NCBI GenBank assembly: GCA_002299785.1
Contig: DBNL01000105.1
Coordinates: 1-14,483, forward strand
DNA: 14,483 nucleotides
Reading direction: 5' to 3'
From: Verrucomicrobia bacterium UBA673
Lineage (GTDB): Bacteria > Verrucomicrobiota > Verrucomicrobiia > Limisphaerales > UBA1096
Part shown: positions 7,003-14,237 of the stretch, one piece after another
How positions within the stretch are numbered: the first letter of the stretch is position 1
How the letters are laid out: every line of letters begins with the position of its first letter
Made by a program: the position numbers and the translations under genes
The notes under the pieces: model-generated
Told to the model about the DNA's origin: nothing
Seen by the model: the letters and a program-made list of their open reading frames with translations, nothing else
Database searches by the model: none

Positions 7003-8571
7003 ATGGCGGCAGAACAAAGCGCAGGCTTACTCGATTCAGCCTTTTATCAAACGGCGAACACCTTTTTCCCGGCCCAAGCTGGCTTGGCCCTGACATACGA
7101 CGATCTCACCCTTTCAACACTTTACTCGGAGATTCTCCCGAGAAACACCTCGCTCGACACCGAGTTGGCGGGGGGATTACGCCTGCATCTCCCTGTCATC
7201 TCAGCCGACATGGACACCGTCACCGAGTCGCACATGGCCACCGGCATGGCTCTCAACGGCGGCCTTGGCCTGATCCACTACAACATGCCGGAGAAGCAGC
7301 AACTCAAAGAGGTCAGCCGCGTCAAGAACCACGTCCACGGACTCATCCAGGAGCCGATCACCGTCGCGCCCGACAAGACCGTGGGCGACGTGATCGAGTT
7401 AATCGAGACCAAGCGCTACTCTTTCAGCACCTTCCCCGTCGTGGGCGACGACCGTAAACTCGTCGGCCTGCTCTCCGGCAACGTCCTCAAACCGCGCTAC
7501 GCCGCCAAGCAAGTCACTGGCGCACTCGTCCCGCGAGACCAAGTGCAAACCATCCGCCAAAGCCAGCTCGGCGCAGATCCGATCGCCATCGCTGACCAGT
7601 TTTTCACCGACCACCCCGGCATCAACAAACTGCTGGTGGTAGACGATAACGACGAACTCCACGGCCTGTTCACCCTGAGCGACATCGAGCGCATCACCAC
7701 CGAGAAACTCTCGCAGTTCCGACCGGCGCGCGACGATCACTTCCGACTGCTCTGCGGCGCAGCGGTCTCCACCCCGCGCAACGACGACGGCGAACTCGAC
7801 CGCGAACGCATCGTGACGCACATAGGCGCATTGATCGAGCGCGGCGCGGACGTCATCGCAGTCTCCACCGCGCATGGCCACTCGAAGGGCGTCGGCGATG
7901 CCGTCGCATTGATCCGCGCGGCTTATCCAGATTTACCCCTCATCGCAGGCAACGTCACCACCGCAGCCGGGGTTGACTACCTCGCCGACAAAGGCGCGAA
8001 CATCATCAAAATCGGCCAGGGTCCCGGCTCAATCTGCACCACGCGACTCGTCGCCGGGGTGGGCATCCCACAGATGACCGCCCTCTACGTCGCCAGTCAG
8101 GCGGCCAAGGCCAAAGGCGTGAGCCTCCTCGCCGACGGAGGTATCACCAAGTCGGGCGACATCGTCAAGGCACTCACGCTCGCCGACGGCGTGATCTGCG
8201 GCGGCCTGCTCGCCGGTTGCCCGGAGACACCCGGCCAAGTGATGGAGATCAGCGGCAAACTCTACAAACAATACCGCGGCATGGGCAGTTTGGCCGCGAT
8301 GAAATCCGGCTCCGCCGCCCGCTACGGCCACGCGCCGAGAGACGCCAACCGCAAAGTCGCCGCCGAAGGCATCGAGGCGCTCAAGGAAGTTTCGGAGAAT
8401 CTAGATCAGCTCCTGGCCCATTTGATCGGGGGCGTCCAAGCCGGCATGGGCTACCTCGGAGCTGCCACCCTGCCCGACCTACGGGCCAAGGCCCGCTACA
8501 TCCGAATCAGCCCGGCCGGCCAAAAGGAAGCTGCCCCCCACGACGTTGTAGAAATGAAAGCCAGCTCCTAA
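7003..8571 (+). CDS. guaB: Inosine-5'-monophosphate dehydrogenase (divergent active-site positions)
   Basis: GuaB oxidises IMP to XMP with NAD+, the committed step to guanine nucleotides. The protein has 522 residues. The TIM-barrel opening LTYDDLTLSTLYSEILPR (30-47) and SADMDTVTE (68-76) is followed by two CBS domains at about 113-170 and 176-235, then the catalytic domain. The loop GPGSICTTR gives the catalytic Cys345, and DGG (378-380), YRGMGS (424-429) and the flap pair Arg440-Tyr441 are kept. Two usually conserved positions differ. The Asp of the D-S/T-S/A-HGH motif is Ser288 (VSTAHGHS), and the Gly-Ser phosphate-binding pair reads Gly400-Gly401 (ICGGLLAG). The E-x-PGE region reads CPETPGQ, and the EGIEGRVPYKG flap segment reads EGIEALKEVSENLD. 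This is the only plus-strand gene in the window; its stop overlaps that of rlmN. The ATG at 7003 lacks a Shine-Dalgarno. GMP reductase is less likely because of the CBS domains and the RY flap. Confidence 0.93.
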   Translation: MAAEQSAGLLDSAFYQTANTFFPAQAGLALTYDDLTLSTLYSEILPRNTSLDTELAGGLRLHLPVISADMDTVTESHMATGMALNGGLGLIHYNMPEKQQLKEVSRVKNHVHGLIQEPITVAPDKTVGDVIELIETKRYSFSTFPVVGDDRKLVGLLSGNVLKPRYAAKQVTGALVPRDQVQTIRQSQLGADPIAIADQFFTDHPGINKLLVVDDNDELHGLFTLSDIERITTEKLSQFRPARDDHFRLLCGAAVSTPRNDDGELDRERIVTHIGALIERGADVIAVSTAHGHSKGVGDAVALIRAAYPDLPLIAGNVTTAAGVDYLADKGANIIKIGQGPGSICTTRLVAGVGIPQMTALYVASQAAKAKGVSLLADGGITKSGDIVKALTLADGVICGGLLAGCPETPGQVMEISGKLYKQYRGMGSLAAMKSGSAARYGHAPRDANRKVAAEGIEALKEVSENLDQLLAHLIGGVQAGMGYLGAATLPDLRAKARYIRISPAGQKEAAPHDVVEMKASS

Positions 8572-9707
8572 CCCGCTTGGCCAATCGCTTGGGTTACAGC
8601 AGTTTTCTTCTCCGACTTGAGGAGGAGTTGGCCGCAGGCGGCATCAATATCGGTACCTTTTTCGATGCGCACGGTCACCCGGACGCCCTTGCGGTGCAGC
8701 GCGTCGCGGAACCGACCGACCATCTCGTCGCTTGGCCGCTCTAGCTCTATGCCGTCCACGGGGTTGTACGGGATGAGGTTGACCTTGCACTGCAACCGCT
8801 TAGCCAAGGTGCTCAACGCCTCGACCTGCTCCGGCCCGGTGTTAACCCCGTCGATCAAAATATACTCAACCCAGATCATTCGGCCCTTGGACTGCTGATA
8901 CGCCTCGCAAGCGGAGATCAGTTCCTCGAGCGGATACTTGCGGTTGATCGGCATGATTTTGTCGCGCACATCGTCGGTCGCGCCGTGCAACGAGATCGCG
9001 AGGTGATATTGCTGCGGCATTTCGGCCAAGCGGCGAATCTGCGGCGCGAGGCCACTGGTGGACACGGTGATCTTGCGCGCGCCGATGTTCAGCCCCCACG
9101 ACGAGTTGAAAATCTCGAGCGCCCGCATGAGGTTGTCGTAGTTGGCGAGCGGCTCCCCCATACCCATCATGACGATGTTGTTTACCAGCCCGCCCTGCGG
9201 ATTGGCCGGCTCACCGCCACTGGCCAAGTGCCAACGCTCGACGGCCAGCACTTGATCCACGATCTCGGATGCGTCGAGGTTGCGCTTGTAACCCATGAGG
9301 CCGCTCGCACAAAACTTGCAACCGTAGGCGCAACCGACCTGCGACGAGACACAGATCGTGTGCCGGTCACTTCGGTTACCCTCACGGCCGACGGATGCGG
9401 GAATCAACACGCTTTCGATCAGCTCCCCGTCGGCAAGCCGCCAGAGAAATTTCACTGTGTCGTCCCGCGAGCGTTGCTCCTTGACCAGCTCGAGTGGCTT
9501 GAGGAGAAATGAACCGGCAAGTTGCTCGCGTAATTCCTGCGGCAGATCGCTCATTTCGTCGATCGAGCTGGCACGCTTTTTATAGAGCCAACCGAGGAGC
9601 TGCGTCACACGATAACTTTTGTACCCCCACTCGGCGAGGGTGCTCTCCACCTCCTCGGCGTTGAGCGAGCGCAGTTCTCGGTTAGGTGCTTGGATGCGGT
9701 CAGTCAT
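8568..9707 (-). CDS. rlmN: Dual-specificity 23S rRNA/tRNA adenine-C2 methyltransferase
   Basis: RlmN is a radical-SAM enzyme that methylates C2 of A2503 in 23S rRNA and of A37 in some tRNAs. From the ATG at 9707 the protein has 379 residues. It begins MTDRIQAPNRELRSLNAEEV, and the N-terminal helical domain includes GYKSYRVTQLLGWLY (28-42). The radical-SAM cluster motif CAYGCKFC gives Cys126, Cys130 and Cys133, preceded by CVSSQVGC with Cys119. The methyl-carrier cysteine near the end is Cys358 in DAACGQL. The lack of a Cfr-type sequence context and the presence of the usual MMGMGEPLANYDN block favour RlmN. The ATG overlaps the phosphorylase stop as ATGA, which decides the start; the frame also runs open to 9806, inside the upstream gene. 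The TAG stop overlaps the convergent guaB TAA by four bases. Confidence 0.95.
   Translation of the reverse strand: MTDRIQAPNRELRSLNAEEVESTLAEWGYKSYRVTQLLGWLYKKRASSIDEMSDLPQELREQLAGSFLLKPLELVKEQRSRDDTVKFLWRLADGELIESVLIPASVGREGNRSDRHTICVSSQVGCAYGCKFCASGLMGYKRNLDASEIVDQVLAVERWHLASGGEPANPQGGLVNNIVMMGMGEPLANYDNLMRALEIFNSSWGLNIGARKITVSTSGLAPQIRRLAEMPQQYHLAISLHGATDDVRDKIMPINRKYPLEELISACEAYQQSKGRMIWVEYILIDGVNTGPEQVEALSTLAKRLQCKVNLIPYNPVDGIELERPSDEMVGRFRDALHRKGVRVTVRIEKGTDIDAACGQLLLKSEKKTAVTQAIGQAG
8577..8584. repeat. TTGGCCAA palindrome at the guaB/rlmN junction
   Basis: The octamer lies six bases past the guaB stop, within the last codons of rlmN. There it is read as ATT-GGC-CAA, giving Ile-Gly-Gln. 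The plus strand continues TCGCTTGGG, which could form only a 4-bp hairpin (CCAA/TTGG). I do not call a terminator. Confidence 0.75.
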
Positions 9708-11887
9708 TCGGTTAGATAAAATTTTTGCGTGTACTCGCGTACCATCCGGGTGGTGTCGTACTGGGCTGCCAGCGTAACCATAGCCCGCCGAATTTTTCCG
9801 ATCCACGCCCTCGGGATACCTCCATCGTCGCGGTCGTAAAAGCAGGGAATCACCTCGCCGGAAAGCACTTTATATAGGTTCTCGCTGTCCAATTTATCCT
9901 GCTCCTCGATGTTGTCAGCGTGTTCGTCGCCACCGATGGCAAAGCCGTTTGTACCATCGTAACCCTCCCGCCACCAGCCGTCCAGGATGCTAAGATTAAG
10001 GCAGCCATGGCAGGTGGCTTTCATGCCGCTCGTGCCGGAAGCCTCGAGCGGCCGGCGAGGGTTATTCAGCCAAACGTCGCAGCCGGACACCATCTGCCGC
10101 GCGACGTGCACGTCATAATTCTCGAGGAACACCAGATGCCCGCTCAACTTGGAGTGGTGACTCATGTGGATGATTTTTTGGATCAACCGCTTGCCCTCAT
10201 CGTCGCGCGGATGCGCCTTGCCGGCAAAGATAAACTGCACCGGCCGCCGCAAGTCGCGGGCCAGGCTCACAAGATTTTCTAAATGGTCGAAGACCAGCGG
10301 CGCGCGCTTGTAGGTGGCGAAGCGCCGGGCGAAACCGATCGTCAACGCATCCGGGTTGAGCAGGTGATCGAACGCAATGAAGTCGCTTGGCTTCGAGCGA
10401 TGCCCTTGATCCTGCAACCGCCGCCGGACGAACTCGATCAGCTCGCGCCGCAGTCGGTAGCGTAGCGCCCAAAGCTCCTCGTCGCTGACGAACGACCCGT
10501 CCCCCATGCGCGCCCAAAACTCGGGCTTGGCCAATTCCTCCAACCAGTCCGCCGCCGGTTCCGCTTGGCCAAGCTTGCGCCGCCAGAATTTTCGCACCGG
10601 CCCTTTCATCCAGCCGGCCAGGTGGATACCGTTGGTCACGTGGCCGATCGGCACCTCGCCCACCGACGCCCCCGGATAAAGGCCGCGCCACATCTCGCGG
10701 CTGACCTGCCCGTGCAACTCGCTCACGCCGTTGGCCGCGCGCGCTGCCTTGAGCGCGAGCACTGTCATGCAAAATTCCTCGTTGTCGTCGTCCGGGTTAA
10801 CCCGGCCAAGCGCGAGCAACTCCTTGGCGCTGACGTTGAGCTGCCCGTACAGGTGCCGCACCGCGTAATCCATCAACTCATGACCAAAACGATCATGACC
10901 AGCCGGCACCGGCGTGTGAGTCGTGAACAGGCACTGCCGCCTTGCCCTGGCCAGCGCTTCGTCAAAACAGGCACCCCCAGCGATCTGCTCGCGCATCAAC
11001 TCAAGCGCAAGAAACGCTGCGTGGCCCTCATTCATGTGAAACACCGACGGCTCCACGCCGAGCCGCCGCAAAAGCCTCACACCACCCACGCCAAGCAGGA
11101 TTTCCTGCATGATGCGCGTCGAGTTGTCGCCGCCGTACACGCGCCGCGTGAGGTCACGAAAGTGCGGCTGGTTCGTCGGCAGATTGGCGTCGATCAGATA
11201 AACCGGGCAGCGACCGACATTAACCACCCAGGCGCGAAAAGACACCGGCTCGGCAGCGATCTTCACCGTGCAAACCAGCGGTTGGCCGTCGTCGTCCAGC
11301 ACCGGTCCGAGCGGAAGATTCTGCGGGTCAAGCTGGCTGTAATACTCCGTCTGCCAGTTCTCGGCATTGATCGCCTGCTGAAAATAGCCCTCGCGGTAAA
11401 ACAAGCTGATGCCGACAAAGCCAAGGCCAAGGTCACTGGCCGACTTGGCGTGGTCGCCGGCCAGCATGCCCAAGCCGCCGGCTGCGATCGGCAGCGTCTC
11501 GTGAAAGCCAAACTCCGCGCTGAAATACGCCACCGGCCGCCTGGCCAGGCCGGGCGCATGCTCCGCCGCCCAAGTGCCGGTTGCTCCCAGATAGGCGTCG
11601 AACTGCTGGAGCACTTCCTGCACGCGGCCGTTGAACTCCTCGTCAAGCAGCCGCACCCGCAGTTCCTCGTCCGACAACTCTCGCAGCACCGCCACGGCAT
11701 TGTGATAAAGGTAACGCCACGCGCGCGGCGACAGTTCCTCAAACACATCCTGCGCATCCTGGTTCCAAGTCCACCACAGGTTGCGAGCCAGCCGGTTCAG
11801 GCCGGCGACAGTGGCGTCAATTTGATTAAGCGAATCCACTCTTGATTTGTTGAGATCGGGGCCACATCCCCGACCTTGGGGCGGCAT
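9704..11887 (-). CDS. Alpha-glucan (glycogen/maltodextrin) phosphorylase, GT35 family
   Basis: This PLP enzyme releases glucose 1-phosphate from glycogen or maltodextrins. From the ATG at 11887 it has 727 residues, the shorter bacterial/archaeal type rather than the ~800-residue GlgP/MalP type. Landmarks in that numbering are RNLWWTWNQDAQ (35-46), AYFSAEFGFHETLPIAAGGLGMLAGDH (split at 120-137 and 138-146), FHMNEGHAA, TTHTPVPAGHDRF, IGFARRFATYKR, and EASGTSGMKAT, where Lys623 binds PLP, then DGWW. The start is uncertain. A GTG at 11836 (VDSLNQID) would also keep all conserved parts, and a TTG at 11914 is possible. It lies 28 bp after priA and overlaps rlmN by ATGA, so priA, this gene and rlmN may be co-transcribed. 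I give no gene symbol because glgP and the short AgpA-type enzymes are not distinguished here. Confidence 0.93.
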   Translation of the reverse strand: MPPQGRGCGPDLNKSRVDSLNQIDATVAGLNRLARNLWWTWNQDAQDVFEELSPRAWRYLYHNAVAVLRELSDEELRVRLLDEEFNGRVQEVLQQFDAYLGATGTWAAEHAPGLARRPVAYFSAEFGFHETLPIAAGGLGMLAGDHAKSASDLGLGFVGISLFYREGYFQQAINAENWQTEYYSQLDPQNLPLGPVLDDDGQPLVCTVKIAAEPVSFRAWVVNVGRCPVYLIDANLPTNQPHFRDLTRRVYGGDNSTRIMQEILLGVGGVRLLRRLGVEPSVFHMNEGHAAFLALELMREQIAGGACFDEALARARRQCLFTTHTPVPAGHDRFGHELMDYAVRHLYGQLNVSAKELLALGRVNPDDDNEEFCMTVLALKAARAANGVSELHGQVSREMWRGLYPGASVGEVPIGHVTNGIHLAGWMKGPVRKFWRRKLGQAEPAADWLEELAKPEFWARMGDGSFVSDEELWALRYRLRRELIEFVRRRLQDQGHRSKPSDFIAFDHLLNPDALTIGFARRFATYKRAPLVFDHLENLVSLARDLRRPVQFIFAGKAHPRDDEGKRLIQKIIHMSHHSKLSGHLVFLENYDVHVARQMVSGCDVWLNNPRRPLEASGTSGMKATCHGCLNLSILDGWWREGYDGTNGFAIGGDEHADNIEEQDKLDSENLYKVLSGEVIPCFYDRDDGGIPRAWIGKIRRAMVTLAAQYDTTRMVREYTQKFYLTE
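10563..10574. repeat. GCTTGGCCAAGC palindrome (12 bp) inside the phosphorylase gene
   Basis: This is a perfect 12-base palindrome read as CTT-GGC-CAA (Leu-Gly-Gln). Another TTGGCCAA occurs only 36 bases away at 10527-10534 in the same gene, read in a different frame (Leu-Ala-Lys). Confidence 0.85.
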
Positions 11888-11915
11888 TCTATTGCCGCGT
11901 AGGGTTCCCGGCAAG

Positions 11916-14195
11916 TTAGCTCAGCGTCATCGGGTCGATGTCGATGATGAGACGGATGTCGTCGGGAATCTGCAACGCCACCCGCTTGGCCGAGAGTTTA
12001 CGGCTGAGCGCGGACATATGCGGGGTGCGGATCATGACCTGGTAGCGGTAGAAATTTTCGGCGCGCAGCAGCGGCGCGGGCGCGGGGCCGGCAACAACGA
12101 CGTCACCCAGTTCCCCGGCCAATTCGTCCATCTCCTTTCGCAAATGGTCAGCGAAAAACTTGACGCGATCCTCACTGCGCCCGCGCAGTGTCAGCAACGC
12201 CACGCGGCTGACCGGCGGATAGCGCAACTCCTGCCGAAACTCGATTTCCTGCTCGTAAAAACCGATGAAGTCATGCCGGCGCGCGTATTGGATCGACGGG
12301 TGAAACGGCGTGAACGACTGCACGTACACCTCGCCCTCGACGTCGCCGCGCCCTGCCCGGCCGGCCACCTGCGTGAGCAGTTGAAACGTCCGCTCGCTGG
12401 CACGGAAGTCCGGGATGTGCAGGCTCAGGTCGGCGTGAATGATCCCGACCAGCGTCACGTTCGGGAAATGCAGCCCCTTAGCAATCATTTGTGTGCCCAG
12501 CAGAATGTCGATTTTGCCTGTACGAAAATCGCCGAGGATGCGCCGGTAATCCTCCTTGCGCTTGAGCGTGTCGGAGTCCATCCGCTTGACCTTGGCCATA
12601 GGGAAGCTCTTGGCCAGGGCGGCCTCGACCTTCTCCGTGCCCAAGCCGGCGAAGCGGATCGCCGCGTTGCCACAACCCTCCTGCGGACACTTGTTCGGCG
12701 CGGCCTCGACGTGGCCGCAAATGTGGCACATCAATTGTTGCGCGGCGCGATGGTAGGTCAGCGACACGCTGCAATTAGGGCACTCGGCGACGAAGCCGCA
12801 GTCGGGGCACTGCAACGAAGACGACCAGCCGCGCCGGTTGAGGAATAGCATCACCTGCTCTTTTTTCTCGAGCCGCTGCAGGATCGCCTCGCGCAGTTGC
12901 GGTGAGAAAATGCTGATGCCCTTCTCCTTGCGACCCGCACTACGCATGTCGATCACGCGCACGAGCGGCATGTTTATATTGTCCACCCGCTCGGTGAGCG
13001 AGAGCAGGCCGTACTTGCCCCACTGCACGTTGTAGTAACTCTCCATCGACGGCGTCGCCGAGCCGAGCACCACCGCGGCGCCCTCCTGCTGACCGAGCAC
13101 CACCGCGAGGTCACGGGCGTTGTAGCGCGGCGCTTCCTCCTGCTTGTACGAGTGCTCGTGTTCTTCGTCGACGATCACGAGGCCAAGCGGCTCCACCGGC
13201 GCGAACACTGCCGAGCGAGCGCCGATGACGATGCGCGCCCTGCCCTGCCTAATCTTGTGCCACTCGTCGTGCCGCTCCCCGGCGGAGAGGTGGCTGTGCA
13301 GCACGGCGACCAATGTCTGCTGCTTCCCGTGGCTGAATCGCGCCTTGAACCGCTCGACTGTCTGCGGTGTCAGCGAAATCTCCGGCACGAGCACGATGGC
13401 GCCCTGCCCTTGGCCAAGCGTGTGCTCGATCGCCTGCAGATACACCTCCGTCTTGCCGCTGCCGGTCACGCCGTGCAGCAGGAACACGCAGTCGCCTTCG
13501 GGCTTGGCCTCGTCGCCGGCCGGCTTGGCCAAGCGCTCCATCGCGCCGATGATCGCCTTCAGCGCAGTCGCCTGTTCGGCATTCAACTCAAGCGGCTGTG
13601 ACGGGAGGATGTGCTCCTTGCCATACGGATCGCGCTCGGAGATTTGCGGCGCGATGGAAACCAGCCCCTTGTCCTCGAGTTTGCGAATGGTCGATGACGT
13701 CGTCCCGGCCAGGCGCACCAACTCCTGCAGCGGCAGCTCCCGCCACTCCTCGACAATGTTCCAAAGGTCAGCCTGCCGCTTGGTCAACTTGGTCAACTCG
13801 CCGTGCACCGGCAGCGCCCGCACGAACAACCGCTCGCGCCAGCCCTTCTCCTCCTTGCGAACGGCGGTTGGCAACACCGCCTTCATCGCCACCTCGGGAG
13901 CGCAACAGTAGTAGTCGGCGATCCAGCGGACGAGCCGGAGAATTGGCGGCGTGACCAGCGCCTGGCCGCCGACCGTCTTTATGATTTCGCGGAGGTTACC
14001 GTGCGGTGACGCGGCGAGCACCTTCGTCACCACGCCCATCACCTCGCGCGGGCCAAACGGCACCTTGACCCGCGTGCCTTCGTGGACGCTGGATTCCAGC
14101 TCCGCCGGCACGAGGTAGTCAAACTCCCGGCGGACAGCGACGTCCAATGTCACACGGGCAACCACGCGATGGCCGGGCAGCTTGGGCCGCGGCAC
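11916..14195 (-). CDS. priA: Primosomal protein N', replication restart helicase PriA
   Basis: PriA recognises abandoned replication forks, unwinds the lagging arm and loads the replisome again. The protein has 759 residues, close to the family norm. The N-terminal 3'-OH-binding domain reads ARVTLDVAVRREFDYLVP (13-30). It is followed by a winged-helix region at about 135-185, Walker A GVTGSGKTE (242-250), Walker B DEEH (343-346) and LGSATPS (377-383). A zinc region holds eight cysteines (463, 466, 472, 475, 490, 493, 503, 508). Helicase motifs GLGTEKVEAAL (517-527) and QVAGRAGRG (609-617) and the usual PriA C-terminal domain complete it. I chose the GTG at 14195, preceded by GGAG only two bases away; a GTG about ten codons later (VVARVTLD) would also fit. 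The DUF309 gene ends 42 bp upstream. Confidence 0.96.
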   Translation of the reverse strand: MPRPKLPGHRVVARVTLDVAVRREFDYLVPAELESSVHEGTRVKVPFGPREVMGVVTKVLAASPHGNLREIIKTVGGQALVTPPILRLVRWIADYYCCAPEVAMKAVLPTAVRKEEKGWRERLFVRALPVHGELTKLTKRQADLWNIVEEWRELPLQELVRLAGTTSSTIRKLEDKGLVSIAPQISERDPYGKEHILPSQPLELNAEQATALKAIIGAMERLAKPAGDEAKPEGDCVFLLHGVTGSGKTEVYLQAIEHTLGQGQGAIVLVPEISLTPQTVERFKARFSHGKQQTLVAVLHSHLSAGERHDEWHKIRQGRARIVIGARSAVFAPVEPLGLVIVDEEHEHSYKQEEAPRYNARDLAVVLGQQEGAAVVLGSATPSMESYYNVQWGKYGLLSLTERVDNINMPLVRVIDMRSAGRKEKGISIFSPQLREAILQRLEKKEQVMLFLNRRGWSSSLQCPDCGFVAECPNCSVSLTYHRAAQQLMCHICGHVEAAPNKCPQEGCGNAAIRFAGLGTEKVEAALAKSFPMAKVKRMDSDTLKRKEDYRRILGDFRTGKIDILLGTQMIAKGLHFPNVTLVGIIHADLSLHIPDFRASERTFQLLTQVAGRAGRGDVEGEVYVQSFTPFHPSIQYARRHDFIGFYEQEIEFRQELRYPPVSRVALLTLRGRSEDRVKFFADHLRKEMDELAGELGDVVVAGPAPAPLLRAENFYRYQVMIRTPHMSALSRKLSAKRVALQIPDDIRLIIDIDPMTLS
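13409..13418. repeat. CTTGGCCAAG palindrome (10 bp) inside priA
   Basis: This is a perfect 10-base palindrome read as CTT-GGC-CAA, giving Leu-Gly-Gln at PriA residues 260-262. Confidence 0.85.
13523..13534. repeat. GCTTGGCCAAGC palindrome (12 bp) inside priA
   Basis: This perfect 12-base palindrome lies 114 bases from the previous one in the same gene. It is read in the other frame as TTG-GCC-AAG, giving Leu-Ala-Lys at PriA residues 222-224. Confidence 0.85.
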
Positions 14196-14237
14196 TGCTC
14201 CAGCGCAAGACGGAAACCGTTAAATTAGTTTCAATTT

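Noticed and set aside
6779..7096. N-terminal extension of apt into and beyond the sigma remnant
   Set aside because: The frame is open, but the extra 106 residues have no Apt similarity and run antisense to the guaB start. The ATG at 6778 gives the family's normal length and opening.
9708..9806. Longer start for rlmN
   Set aside because: It lies entirely within the phosphorylase coding region; the ATGA overlap at 9704-9707 and the family's N-terminus support the shorter form.
10565..11845. Long open frame on the plus strand (426 codons) opposite the phosphorylase gene
   Set aside because: It is antisense to a clearly conserved enzyme, its predicted protein is low-complexity (Arg, His, Gln, Val) with no recognisable domain, and such frames are common opposite G+C-rich genes.
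11847..12848. Open frame of 333 codons on the plus strand opposite the priA C-terminal half
   Set aside because: It is the antisense shadow of priA codons, with no domain, no Shine-Dalgarno and no plausible neighbours.
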